Position numbers and translations under genes: made by a program. Under the pieces are notes generated by a model. The model made no database searches and was not told the origin of the DNA. It saw nothing but the letters and a program-made list of their open reading frames with translations. From Nematopogon swammerdamellus (Eukaryota > Arthropoda > Insecta > Lepidoptera > Adelidae), in NCBI GenBank assembly GCA_946902875.1, contig OX336340.1, forward strand, positions 7,151,739 to 7,215,738: 64,000 nt of DNA. Direction: 5' to 3'. Shown here piece after piece: positions 20,877 to 32,995 of this stretch. Within the stretch, counting starts at the first letter, position 1; each line of letters begins with the position of its first letter.

Positions 20877-22609
20877 CTGAAATAAAGAGACGACAAAATT
20901 ATGAGAAGATATGTAAGGTCAAGATTAATTTACCGTTACTTCAGTTTACTTATTCAAAAAGAAGGTAAAATTCTTCACTGAAAATCATCGCTAGGCAGTG
21001 TGTTATTTGTTGGGCCACACGTTTGGTTTCAAAAGGTGAAAGAAACCTCGAAACAATACACTTACTTTAAAACAGTTTCATGCACCGACTTATAAAGTCG
21101 GTGGTTTCATGCATGTTCAAAGATGTTGTCTCGTCAGTATAGATGAATAGTAACCACTGTAATTTGTAGTAAGACTGCGCCTAAGAAAAAAAAATTTAAA
21201 TTATAATTGTTTAAACGCACATTTCCGTTTCGTTTCTTCTTGATTACTTATATGTGGACTGGCGGCCGATATTTTGAATTTTCAAAAAAATATGGTATGA
21301 TAAAATTTCAATTACACGGGAACCTACTCAGTGTTATCCGTGAAATTGGGACAAACCAAATGACATCAGAATTATTAAAATCGGACGAGTAGTTAGGAGT
21401 ATATAGTCATCCAAACACGCATACCTACAAACATTCAGGCTAAATACATTACCCTCCTTTTGGATTCGGCACAGTCGGGTAAAAAGGACCAATCACAAGA
21501 AGAAACAGCCATGACTGATTACTCGAGTTCCGCTTCCGTAAGGTCGAAAGCACTCGAAAGCCTTTGCCCTTTACTTTGTTGGCTGTACTCTGTAGGTATT
21601 TTGAAGTGGTTCGATCGGCCACCTCCGCCGCCGGCCCGGCCGGGTCATTAAAAACGGATGTCGACCGCTAATATATAATTTCACGGTGCGACGTACCTAC
21701 TTTCACAGTCGCGCAACTCTCTCGTATTAATATATGTACCTACTACTCGTAAACAGTAAGTACCTACAGTGTAATACATTCCCTCCCAGTGACAGATCAT
21801 TCATCTCCATCGACAGCTGATCTGATTTGCACGATCTCCCATTACTGTTTATGGACGTTAAAAGCTTACGAAGATAGCTTTATTTTATTTTATTAGCTTA
21901 TAGGTATGTACACCTATGTAGCTTCATTCTACTAATCAACGTAGGTAATTGAATGACTATACGACTGAAAATGTTTTGAAAATATTCTGAAAAGCTGCCA
22001 AAACATTTTAAACAGTCAAAATTTACTTTCCTTCGGATTCCGCTTGTCATCTTAGTTTAGATTACCTCCAATTTGGTCGTGGTTGACATTTTTCATTGTC
22101 TGCGAAAAGGATAAAATCATCCCTTTCAGAGAGGATAAAATAAGAGTAAAAATTTAACGAATTTTGTCATCCTCAGGCAAAGAAATTAAACTTCCTAACC
22201 TGGTTTAATTTTAATGTCTTTGTCCCCAGGCTTCCGGCCAGAATCTGTGCAGCACCTTATAGGTGAAATGTGCATGTACGTAACCTATATATCACTATGT
22301 TGATAGTTTGTGTGGAAGTAGCTGATGTTCCGACTTAGCGAATTTTATGTAAATCTTCCATGAGTTATGTATGAAACACCCAAAAAACCTGATATTTACA
22401 ACTACGTGGGTGGTATGTTTCATACAAAGCCGTGAACTGCACGAGACGCGGTGCAATTGAAGAGGCCCGTCGTTGCATAACGACTCCCACCCGTGAGAAA
22501 GCAGACTCGCGACAGACGGGCAGACATGTCGGCGGTCATGGCCCATGCCCGCGTCCGCTGATTCACCGTACGTACGTAGTTATGTCGACAAAATATGTTA
22601 CACATAGCT
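20877..22609. other. RhoU: RhoU intron 1, right-hand start, no element named
   Basis: AT-rich intron DNA with lepidopteran-style GTAGGTACCTAC runs. A short GC-rich string (CCGCCGCCGGCCCGGCCGGG) occurs at about 21627-21646. No coding exon was recognised. Confidence 0.45.
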
Positions 22610-22760
22610 ATCTATTATTTTTGTGGAACGATACGGTTGGCCGAATATATGCGTGACGTCATCCAGTCATCATCCATTACACCTTGTTCTAAGTCTTGCC
22701 GTAACTAAGTACGAGTAGGTGTCTCCCTTTGGTAGTGCCGGCTACACTGTACACCTACCT
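22610..22760 (-). mobile_element. Diverged SINE 3' fragment
   Basis: TTTTTGTGGAACGATACGGT, GTGACGTCATCC and CTCCCTTTGGTAGTGCCGGC, TACACTG track the SINE tail with many changes. Confidence 0.6.
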
Positions 22761-23548
22761 ACCTAGGTAGTACCTACTGGTAGGTATGCTGTATGCACAT
22801 TGTTATGAGGGATGACTAGGGCATTTTGGCCATAATCTTATAGGCCACTTACTCGCCATTATGATGATATTTACTTATATAAAACAATGTACCCCGCTGA
22901 ACTATTTACCTGCTGAAACGAAAGGAAATAATTTGTTTCTATATTTTCGTGCAACAAAAAAATATTACAGAACTGTAATTAAACATGATGAATGTAGTGT
23001 TGGAAAATTAGTCTGTGGAAATATACCTATCTGCATATCTGCATTGCGGAGTAGCTCTGGGACCGGACGACAGGCAGGCAGGAAAACAACGGACACAGAT
23101 TAAATAATAGTTGGTACAAAGCGACCCCCTCTTTGTTTTGTACTATTTTGGGTATGAAACCCAAAAATCTTCGTTTAACTTAAGAATTTAAATGAGCAAG
23201 GTTTCCTGAGTCGTTGAAGTCTTTTGTACTAACATTTTGTTCGCAGTTATTATCAGTCATTATTTATAACTAGCACCTTCCGTCAATATGTACGTATAAT
23301 AGGTATAAATAGATCTACATATTGATCGGACATTGTGAATCGTGAATTGTATCGATAGAACATAACCAAGAGACGACGAGCGTCCTAACCGGGTTCATTG
23401 CGCAAGAGTGAAAGTTTCATAATACCTAAAGCGTGTACAATTTCTACAATCGTGTCCGATAATAAATCCGAACTGTACATATATAAATATTATGCCATTT
23501 AATGTGTGGCAAGGGCGGACTTATTTCAGTAGCAAATTTCCTCCAGTC
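22761..23548. other. Intron DNA, nothing recognised
   Basis: AT-rich. An 80-codon ORF at 22861-23103 has no recognisable family. Confidence 0.45.
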
Positions 23549-23593
23549 AATCCGATGGACCTACAGTTTTACATGGAATCCGAACCACAGATT
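23549..23593 (-). mobile_element. SINE fragment (B-box-like block)
   Basis: GGACCTACAGTTTTACATGG followed by AATCCGAACCACAG, the segment just downstream of the SINE head. Confidence 0.7.
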
Positions 23594-23949
23594 AAATAAT
23601 AGTTACTTTTCGAAACATGTAGCGGTATGCACGTGAATTTTTCTCAAATTCGAAACTCGGACCTCTCGCAAGAGAAGCCGCCACGCCCAGGCCACACGGC
23701 CACCCGCCACCACTTACCACCCAATGGTCGAGAAATTCGTGTCACATTTACCACATAGGTGCAGTCCCTGAATCACCTGAATATGCTACTATAACATATC
23801 TATTTTAACCAGGGAATCACTAATTTGTTGTGTTTACAGCAAGCTTGTTGCAGAATGCTATTTATATTCTACTAAATCTCGCACACAATAACACTTCAGA
23901 ATGGACATGGATGTGTACTGTACTGAATTGACGTGTTTTTAGTTTTCTT

Positions 23950-24310
23950 GTACGTTGCCTCCATGCGAGCACCCATCTACCCCAGTCGTTATCGGATCTG
24001 CGGCAGATGTGCCCAGCCCACTGCCACTTCCTAATTTTCTTAGCAACATTGGCTCCTTGGTTCTTTGTAGTATTTACTCATATTTTAAAGATCAAAGATG
24101 GAGCCGGTTAGGTGGACAGGCGACCGCCCGGCTACCGGGATTGCATGGATGAGAAGAGCGAAAGACCGCGTACGGTGTCGTGCCTTGGGGAGGCATATGT
24201 CCAGTAGTGGACCCATACAGGCTGATGATTATGTTAGTATGTTAATATTGTTTAGTTATCTTTGTTTGTGTTGTAATTCGATATTGTAATAAAGCAATAA
24301 AGCATATTTT
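23950..24310. mobile_element. Broken RTE-like LINE remnants in opposite orientations
   Basis: The minus strand at about 23955-24045 encodes KIRKWQWAGHICRRSDNDWG, like the KLKWQWAGHIxRRxDxRWG block near the C-terminus of RTE-type reverse transcriptases. The plus strand at 24098-24190 encodes the following block, GIAWMRRAKDRVRCRALG, then a 3' end with CATATGTCCAGTAGTGGACC and AATAAAGCAATAAAGCA. The two adjacent segments are therefore inverted relative to one another, and both are decayed. Confidence 0.6.
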
Positions 24311-25875
24311 GCACAAAAAAAATGTTAGTATGTAGGTTTTGACTGATCTCACTTATAACAATGTTTTAAACTACATTCAAAAATGTATGGAACAGCTGAA
24401 ATGTAGACCTCAAAATGTGTTTTCTTGGTAACTAAAGAAGAATAAAATGGTTATATTGATTTATCTTATTGTCAGATTTGAGAAAACATAATTTATGTAC
24501 GTAAATATCAACTCTTTATTTGTTTCAACTTAAAACTAGTAAGAGCATGCAATGTAATGCAAAGTTGATTAATTTATATTAATTGACTCATTCATTCAGA
24601 TAATTTCAATATAGATTTATAGATCGACAAATAGTATCAACGAACATTACGCAAATTCAAATCTGAAAGTGACGCGGGCTCGATGTAATTTGGCAGTTCA
24701 TTAGCATTAGCATAATAGAAACGCCGGATACGCTAATACTGTAGAGCAGTTCGAACTGACGACAGTTGAATTTGAATTTGATAAAAAGAACACGCACGCA
24801 AAAGTAAGGCCTTTAAATGGAGGCGTTTGTGGCATTTATAATAGGATCATTAAGTAGTTAATGTAATTACACAGTCAAGCACAAATTATTACACAGTTTG
24901 AGGTTTTTAAAATGTCTGAGTCACGTTTAATGCATTCATAATTTCGTTTCGTAAGGTACACACACACAGGTACTTCAGTGCGCTTGGTAATTGGGTAATC
25001 GACAAATTCTTGCTCGAAAATATCTGCGGGAATTTGAAATACCTACCAATTTTATTCATCAATTGTTATAATATTTTTGTCATAATACTATTAATTGTTT
25101 TACATAGCTCTTTCAATTATTTATTAGCTTGACTTATGTAGCTTGGCTAGGCTAGAGGTTCTATAGCGTGTTAATTCTAAATGAACGAAACACACCCCCA
25201 GGCCATGAAGTTCATGTACCTTCCTTCGTCACGTACCCCTCTGACTGCTTCGAATGCACTATTTAAATACCCTAAAAGCAAAAGACAACATTTACTGTAC
25301 CTAAACTTCGACAGCTTGGATGGACGCATCTCCAGTCTCCACAAACATCGGACCGATAGAAAGGAAGCGGGCATCAACTAGTCGAGGAGATCGAGCGTAT
25401 TGTGTGCAGGTCGAAATAACTAATATAATTAAGTTAACAATTTAGGTACGACGCTATAATTGCACTGGAGGCCATGGAATTCTCGGCAGAAATGAAGATA
25501 ATTTTTTTTTGTAAGTGAAGTAATTTATTTAGGTAGGTATATTTTCTTTAGTATTAAATATCATATAAATTGTATGTGAAATAAATAAAATGAAATATAA
25601 ATAGGCATCATGACTTATTTTTCTTTCAACATAAACTTCGCAAAACAAATAGTGTTGCAACAGTCACTACCTACTTCAACTTTGGGAGCATATACGTGGG
25701 ACCTATAAGAACATAAAAAACAGTGAACGATATTATTTTCTGAAATCAGCCTGAATAATTTAGTTGTCATACAAACTAAATCACAAATAAAAAAGATTCT
25801 AATTTTCTAGTGCGATCTAACCAGCTCGTTTTGCGTGCGACATTACCCTGAAGCACAGAATACTTAATATGTATT
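24311..25875. other. Intron DNA, nothing recognised
   Basis: AT-rich. The ORFs at 25177-25381 overlap each other on the two strands and show no family features. Confidence 0.45.
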
Positions 25876-26142
25876 AGAGTGTTTTCATTTTACGAAGGCA
25901 CTAGGGGTACGAGCACAGAACACCTATTAATCTTATTATAATCTTTGGGTACGAGGTAGGAAGTGGTGCGAGAGGCGACCGCGCGGAGCTCAGTAGAGAA
26001 CGAACTCGGTGCCCGGTCGGTACACGTCTCCGCTTTCACTCTGTCGAACCGAGTCGTTCCCTACTGAGCTCCGCGCGGTCTCACACCAGTTCCTACCTCA
26101 TACCTTCGTAAAGGTCGTGCCTTCGTAAAATGAAAATACTCT
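25876..26142. mobile_element. 267-bp foldback MITE
   Basis: The termini AGAGTGTTTTCATTTTACGA and, inverted, AGAGTATTTTCATTTTACGA continue into GGCAC. An inner GC-rich pair, GACCGCGCGGAGCTCAGTAG at about 25978 and its inverse at about 26061-26080, extends the pairing nearly to the centre. No coding capacity and no clear target duplication. Confidence 0.75.
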
Positions 26143-26283
26143 ACTAGCGTCAACGGTGAGCCGTGTCGCATCGGGAGGAGGCGCGTCACCGCCCTCGCCG
26201 ATGCCACCCCGCGCTAAAATACCTACTTTTACATTAGACGAAAGCGTAAATTTTACAAATCAATATCTCGGAGACAATAAGAT

Positions 26284-26508
26284 AAATTTTTGTTTTATGG
26301 AAACTGACACGGTTGGCTACATCACCTACAACAAACCTTGATGTCAAACCATAACACCTTAGTCCTTGGTGAACTACGTCAACTACTTACGTGCCATGTC
26401 AGTGTTTCCCGGTGTTAACGACGACGCGGGCGGGTAAACCCTACCACCTAGTAAGCTAAGAAGAGAAGTGGCCTACAGTTTTACGTGGAATCCGAACCAC
26501 GGTCAGTT
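26284..26508 (-). mobile_element. SINE copy with internal deletion
   Basis: GTTTTATGGAAACTGACACG... to ...CACGGTCAG. The segment between GTCAGTGTTTCCC and the GACGCGGGCGGG block is missing, removing the CGTTTCGACCGAC part. Confidence 0.85.
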
Positions 26509-27909
26509 TATAAATTATCAGAAACGTAAGAGGATTATTAACCTTTTAAAATGATTGCTGCAACACATTTGTACACCTATCTCTCTCTCTTTATCACACT
26601 TCTAGGCTCACGTATATCTATCAACGCGCATGCTAGGAGCCGTCCGGTCCGCGTCCGATGCAAATTGTGTATGCAAACTGTCGCAGTAGCCAGCTCTATT
26701 GCTTTTGAATTCCTCGACGCCGCCGCCGGACGTGCAACAAAGTCACTCTCTCTCATAAAAGCGGGAGGAATGAACCAATGTAGATACGTATAGAATGTGG
26801 ATAGATATGTTCGTTCATTGCTAGATAGGTACTAACCTAACTCTCCATTGTGAGCGAAGCGCCCAAAGGTGAGGGATCGATTATATTTTACGTAATGTTT
26901 CGGCATCTACCTTTTAGATATCAATTTGATAAAAAATTTATAATTATTACGATATTTTAAGTTTAGCCTAAAAAATTCTCGTAAAATGGAAATATAAGAA
27001 TGAAAGGAAATGAAATAAACGAGTAGGTAGGTACCTTAATTAAATTAAATCTTCGCTGTGATAATCGAACTGGCGGAATGTTACAATGTAAAATATGACA
27101 TATCTGAGCGCAGTGTACTTCCTAGAGATGATAAAAAAACAATAAACAATACATGACAGATTTTATAAGGGTGCTTGCCTCACTTGCTACGGAACCCTAA
27201 AAATGTATATTACAGTATAAGATAAGACTATTTATTTCATATCGACCCGACCTGTTTGATAGATATAACGTAATATAAAAGTAGCCCCAAGTGGCAAGTC
27301 GAGCCTAGTGGTCGACGCCGCCGCCGCCGCCGCGCCGCGCCGCCGCACTATGGACGGGCCCCATACAAGCAAATGTCAAAAATGGTTTTGACAACATACC
27401 ACCTGGGGTAATGAAATATAGTTGGTTCGATAGGCCATGAAAGGTACTTATTTTATACGTACATATTTTAGATTTAAGTTGACTTTCCTCGGTAATATGA
27501 CTCTTGAAAGTTGAACAAATTCTTTGCGCAAACATCCGCATATTAAGGGAGCGCATATTTATGTATGTTTTTCTCAAAAAATACTTAGGTAAACATATAG
27601 AAACCCATACATATTCGAAAAGCATACTTCTTGGGCTTTTAGGTAATGGTAACTGTGTTGGGTTTTTTAAAGATATCATCCCTTATTTAAAGCACTAACG
27701 AAAACGCGAAATTTATCTAAAACTACAATTTTCATCTAAGCTTTCAAATGGTATCAGGGTCTGCCCGGGTGAATATTATAATGGTTTTATACAGCCAGTA
27801 CACTGTTTATTTAGAATTAATAAACAACTTTCTGCAAAACTCTGCAAATTGGCACGAAAATTAAAAAAATATGCGTGCTCGGAGCGTTCGCGTGAACGAA
27901 TTTTTTTAA
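26509..27909. other. Intron DNA with a GCC-rich patch
   Basis: Mostly AT-rich and unrecognised. At 27313-27350 a run of GCC repeats is followed by GCACTATGGACGGGCCCC. A related patch occurs inverted at about 29427-29458 (GGCCCATAGTGCGCC), about 2.1 kb away. Confidence 0.4.
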
Positions 27910-28312
27910 ATTTTATTTTATTAATTTTTTTTATGGAAACTGACACGGTTGCTAAACCTCCTACAACATCCGTGATGTCAGCCCATAAACTCCGTGTGAA
28001 CTAGGTGCCATGTCAATGCTTCCCTTCATTTCATATCGTCTACACTGAACTGGACGGAAAACACGAACTATTTACATAGCGGTTTCGACCGATGTTTCAT
28101 TCAGTGCGGTGGTACCAACCCGGACGGGATATAGGGTTTATCCCGTCCGGGTTGGTACCACCTACTAAAAAAAAAATTTTAAAATCGGATAAGGTCTAGG
28201 GGGCGAGATAACATAAATGCCGAAATACGATTTTGTATGGAGTATGGAGAAAGTTTACTTCCGTCTCTAACAACAGTCGACCGACCGCACCACTGAGCTA
28301 CCGAGGCTGATT
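27910..28312 (-). mobile_element. Rearranged SINE copy with intact tRNA-type A box
   Basis: The SINE tail and body run to CCAACCCGGACGGGATATAG, which folds back at once into GGGTTTATCCCGTCCGGGTT, an internal inverted duplication. Then come about 90 bp of foreign sequence that also opens this window (CGATTTTGTATGGAG), then the SINE head AACAACAGTCGACCGACCGC with ACCACTGAGCTACCGAGGCT. The head, read on the minus strand, contains TAGCTCAGTGG, a perfect tRNA A-box core. Confidence 0.85.
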
Positions 28313-30321
28313 TTAAATGATTTTATTTGAAAAGTTAACTTAAGAGTACTGATTGTATAAATATGCAAAGAAAGTACAATACAACCTCAGCATTCTCACG
28401 GTATAGCTACTTCGTAATGGAAACAATTGCGGTTAAAACTATGATATGATTATATATGTATTTACGCCAGGTGTGTTTTTGTGTTATTTGATGTTTTGAA
28501 CACAATTTCTGAACCACAAAGTGTAAGGAGATATGATGCACACGTCATATTTTTTTTCGTACGAACGAATATAAGCCATTCTGTAAGGGGTGGTACATTT
28601 ACACACTGTACTGCCTGAATATTCGTGCCAGATGAGTGCAGTGTAGTGTTTCTGAAACGATATGGCGTCTTACAAGTATTCTTAAGGTGAGCTATCCACT
28701 GTGTTTCTTGAAAAGTTACTACGCAATTTCACCAGAGAGGATACAAAATCGTAAACCTGTGAAACTTTTTGGGGAATCTGGTTTGGACAACGTCTATCCT
28801 TCATACGAGTACATTAAAGGACTGAATTCAATTGGCAAAAAAGATGAAGCCCCACTGGTAAAATAATACGTATCGTAACGTAACTCAATAAAACAAGAAA
28901 AACTGCAATGAAATTATCACAGGAAATTCTGCTAAATTGTTTCAATTCAACGACGGCGATGAAGCTTTAGTGTCTTCGTAGATTTAGATCTGACTAAATT
29001 GCAATAACAATATTTGAGAAGCTGTTTATTGGAAAGATATTCCATCGTCTTCCCTTCTTATAATAAAATCCAGGAAGCAAAAAACAGGTGCTGTCCTGTA
29101 AGCGCATTTAATGCATTTAATTATTTAATGATTAATTTTTAATTTATTACAATATAGGTACAAAAATGTTTTTATTAGTGAATATTATATAAAAGTTTAT
29201 ACTTTATTGGTAAATTTACATAATAATTTTTTATCTTATTTTCATAGTTTAGAAATAAATTATTTTGTATTTTAGGATTTTTTTTATTAATAATAAATAT
29301 TATTTGCAATCAAATGTTACTGTTTTTTTGAAGAGTAACTATTCAAGTATTACCATAAAAAAAATTGTGAATAAAGGTCTTCTAGTTTAGGAGATACAGA
29401 TTTATGACCGAAAAGTGGCACTTTGGCCCATAGTGCGCCGCCACCGCCGCGCCGGTGTTGTAGTAAAATTCTACGAACCACTAATTTGTAGCAGATTTAA
29501 TGTGTTTTGTTACGACCTTCTATCGAGCAAGATACGGAGAGAATAGCCGAGTAAACCTATTTTTTTAATGTAACCCGGTATGCGTGAATGATTCAGATCA
29601 GAGGGGCCAAAGTACATGCTCTGACCAACCGATATCACCTCCGAGAAGGTAGGTGCAATACTGGAGAATTTCCTTTGGAAGTATACAAGTCCTTCCTTCG
29701 GCGTTGTCTTGCGGCCGGTGTTGGAAATCAATTTCATTGGTAGGATGGCAGGTTTAAAACTATTAGTCATCATCATCACTCATCATCGGACATTCGAACA
29801 CAGCCAATAGCACCAAGAACAACGATATCTCATTTACTTACTAGTAAAATTGTGCAGCTAATATCTGAAAAATCAAGTTAGCTAATATCTGAAAATCTAG
29901 TTTTTATATTCTTCGAGATCTTTCACTATTTTGGCGTCTGTTTTTTTTTTTGTAGACTCTACAATTAAAGGGCTCATTTCACCACGTCCGGTTAAATCTC
30001 GGTTAACCTGTTGGTTGTAGTTACATTTGTCATAGGTAGATTTGACAGGAGTTAATCGGCAACTACGTTATAGCCGAAGTTGGTGAAATCGGGCGATTGT
30101 AGAGTACGGAAGCGAAACCTTATCAACCAGCCAGACGTTCAAAGGTGAGTCAATTTCACACAAATGCCCGCCCGGCCCACTCTGAACTCTGATATCTCGC
30201 TCTCATACCGCGGCGATACTCAACCTCAATACGTATCTTTTACACCGGAAATCGGGAGAACATAATTTTTTAGTAAATGGAACACGGAATAGATCGCAAA
30301 CAATTTGATTTCATTTGTTTT
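28313..30321. other. Intron DNA with an unclassified dispersed repeat
   Basis: Bases about 29575-29660 share CAGAGGGGCCAAAG...GCTC(T/C)GACCA and TATCACCTCCGAGAAG with 46200-46260, so both belong to one unnamed repeat. On the minus strand it lies in an 89-aa ORF (29510-29779) whose MMMM start is only a CAT run. Nothing else was recognised. Confidence 0.45.
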
Positions 30322-31021
30322 AGAGTTCCGTAACTCATAAGGAAAATACTGAACTTTTATAGTATCACCTTGTTGTCCCTCCGTCTGCCTGTCTGTCTCT
30401 TTGTCTGCCTGTATGTCCGTCTGTCACTTCCTTTTTTCTCAAGAGCGGGTAGAGGTATCAAGTTAGAAATTAATATCAAATACCTACTAAGGTTTACGTT
30501 CCCTTGGTGGTGTAAAATTCAAGCTTCTAAGGCCCACTTGCACCAACACAAATTTAATATATAAACCAGTTTAACTCGCTAAACCAGTTTAAGCTAGCAC
30601 CCTTTGACTGTGGGAACCGCGTTTAAATCCATAACTCGCTACTTAACTTTAAACTCGTGTTGGTGCAAGTGGGCCTAAGTCAACGCAATGAAAATATACG
30701 GTTATTTATGTCAAATAAGTAGTTTGATACTCGCAAACTCACTCAAATCAAATACAAACCTATTGGGTACTGACCTAGAATGGTGAAATTTGATAAGAAG
30801 CAAGGTCTCACAGGACAAGTAAAGAAAACATCGTTAATTCGTAGTTATATCCCATAAAAAAAATTATGTCTATTGTAAAAAACAGTAATTACATATACGC
30901 GTCAAACTTGGTGTAATTATAGTGAAAAAATTAAAATAAAACTACAAAATAAATACTGGCCAATTACGTAATGGTACGGAACCCTCGGTGCGCGAGTCAG
31001 ACTCGAACTTGGCCGGTTTTT
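30322..31021 (+). mobile_element. Lepidopteran GGTTCCGTA...GGCCGG element, with a nested MITE
   Basis: It begins AGAGTTCCGTAACTCATAAG, has the CTGTCTGTC-rich segment at 30378-30425, and ends GGTACGGAACCCTCGGTGCG, CGAGTC...CTTGGCCGGTTTTTTT. The same end occurs at 35187-35234, 36171-36212 and 51030-51080. It is interrupted by the MITE at 30531-30675. Non-coding. Confidence 0.8.
30531..30675. mobile_element. 145-bp MITE with TAA target duplication
   Basis: A perfect 19-bp terminal inverted repeat GGCCCACTTGCACCAACAC, flanked on both sides by TAA (30528-30530 and 30676-30678). A 3-bp TAA/TTA duplication is typical of PIF/Harbinger elements, so that superfamily is inferred. No ORF. Confidence 0.85.
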
Positions 31022-32566
31022 TTGTTACCTTTTCATTCTATAACAATTAGGTCTATTCTTATATACAACGTTCTTGAGATAAAGATTAAACGAATGATCA
31101 AAAACAATTATGTGAAATATTCACCCACGTATGTAATGTATTTTAATGTGCCTAATTCCTTTGCATCCAATTTCATTTTACGTTCTTTCTTACCTACCTA
31201 TGCAGATTACGTCGTTTTCTGCAAACTGTTTTCTTGGAGAAATGAGTATTCTATCCATCAATTTACTTAGTCACACACAACACTGAATTATAAAATCAAT
31301 GCACTGAACACAATCGATAAAATCTCACAATAAATATGATGCATGACATGGCGGCTCGGAAGTCGGAACACGCCATAAAGGTACGTGAATGTATCCACAG
31401 TGTGCTTATTACTTTCCGCCTACTCGAGGAATTGATATTCTACGCTTTTGATATCTTTTAGCATAAGCATAAATTATAATTTATTCCGTAGGTGACCCAG
31501 TGAGGTATTTTTCCAGGAATTACTCGCGAGAGTTGTTTCGCCAACCAAGATATTTGCGATGTTCGGGAAAATCATTTAGGAAGAGCGCAGAAAGTTTTTC
31601 GTAATCCATCGATCAGTGTGGGTCAATCACGAGGAAAGTTACTTTTAAATGGTAAATGATTATTATGAGATAAGTACTTAAAGGATGACTGAAAGAAATC
31701 ACTTCTAGTGAAAAGTCTTATTTGCCTTTATTGTTCTTCATATTTTCTGGTTAATTATTTCTACCACTAGTGCTATATCTATCACAAGTATATTATATTC
31801 CTTGTTTTCAAATTAATTAATTTTAGAACTTATGCTTCAATGATTCTGCGAAGTTCAATCCACGGTAAGTTAATACTACTAATTGTCATAAATACGAAAC
31901 ACAACGCAATGATACATCACTATCAAATCCAACTAAATTACATTCTCAGAACAGATGTTATTATGAACTAAAACTTACTAGAAATTATAAATAACTGAAT
32001 AAACGGAAAGCTGTGATGGATGATGGAAGCCGAATAAAATGCGTTGCTCAAGAGAAGATGCGGAAGGAAATTCAGGTCAATAGCGCAACGCATCTCTTAC
32101 TAATAAACCGAATGCCTATCAACATAATGAATTAGAAGATATATAGCATGATAACATGCTGTAACTGTTCTAATGGAAACTTTTCGTCTATTCTGATAAT
32201 TCCTATTAATGATAATATTCGACAAAACCGCAGCTCCGCTCGCTATAAAGTTAATGTAATAGCAAATCAGATATAAATCGGAAATCATCGAATTTTTCAC
32301 CGACTGTGTTCGCTTTCAGCCTCACTGCTCGACTCATGTGTATAATGGCTTGAAGCTTTGTAGCCCATAACCTTGCGGAGATATTATGTCGTATTACATA
32401 GGGAAAAACCGAAAGTAAATAGCAGTTCTTGACTTGTATATAAACGAACATACATACGTACAGACGGCAATCGTTGGTAAGAGAAAAGAGATTATGCGTA
32501 CATATGAAAATACATCATTAAAAGTATTCTATGTTTATATGTTAGTACTAGGCACGTACTCGCTTT
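31022..32566. other. Intron DNA, nothing recognised
   Basis: AT-rich RhoU intron 1 sequence with no repeat boundary, RNA or exon that I could support. Confidence 0.45.
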
Positions 32567-32995
32567 ATATATATTTTTATTAGAAAAATGCAAAGCGAAA
32601 ATCATTGGAAAAAATACATCCCGGCCAGGATTCGAACCTGGGTCTTTGGCTTGAGCCGCCAACGCGATAACCAACTACGCCACCGGACCGTTACGTATTA
32701 TCTCCAAATTTTCAATCTATTGCACCTTCATGATGTCGCATAATTTTTTGCGAACAGTCAACTTGCACGGTTCAATATTGAACCTTATGAACCGTGCAAG
32801 TTGACTGTTCGCAAAAAATTATGCGACATCATGAAGGTGCAATAGATTGAAAATTTGGAGATAATACATAACGGTCCGGTGGCGTGTTGGTTATCGCGTT
32901 GGCGGCTCAAGCCAAAGACCCAGGTTCGAATCCTGGCCGGGATGTATTTTTTCCAATGATTTTCGCTTTGCATTTTTCTAATAAAAATATATACA
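32567..32995. repeat. Near-perfect 208-bp inverted repeat carrying two tRNA-like units
   Basis: Arms 32567-32774 and 32788-32995 are almost identical, with a 13-bp spacer. Each arm has a tRNA-like segment, minus strand at about 32620-32692 and plus strand at about 32873-32943: A box TGGCGTAGTTGG, D-arm-like TTGGTTATCGCG, a 5-bp TTGGC/GCCAA stem, and a perfect T arm CCAGG-TTCGAAT-CCTGG. The anticodon-type loop GGCTCAA lacks T at position 33, and the acceptor stem has a mismatch. The right copy has also lost one base of the A box, so a tRNA-derived element is more likely than working tRNA genes. Confidence 0.88.

Noticed and set aside
29510..29779. 89-aa minus-strand ORF beginning MMMMTN
   Set aside because: The start is a CAT microsatellite and part of the ORF lies in a dispersed repeat also at 46200-46260. 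No known domain.
32620..32943. Two functional tRNA genes
   Set aside because: The anticodon-type loop lacks T33, the acceptor stem has a mismatch, and the right copy has an A-box deletion. A tRNA-derived repeat fits better.
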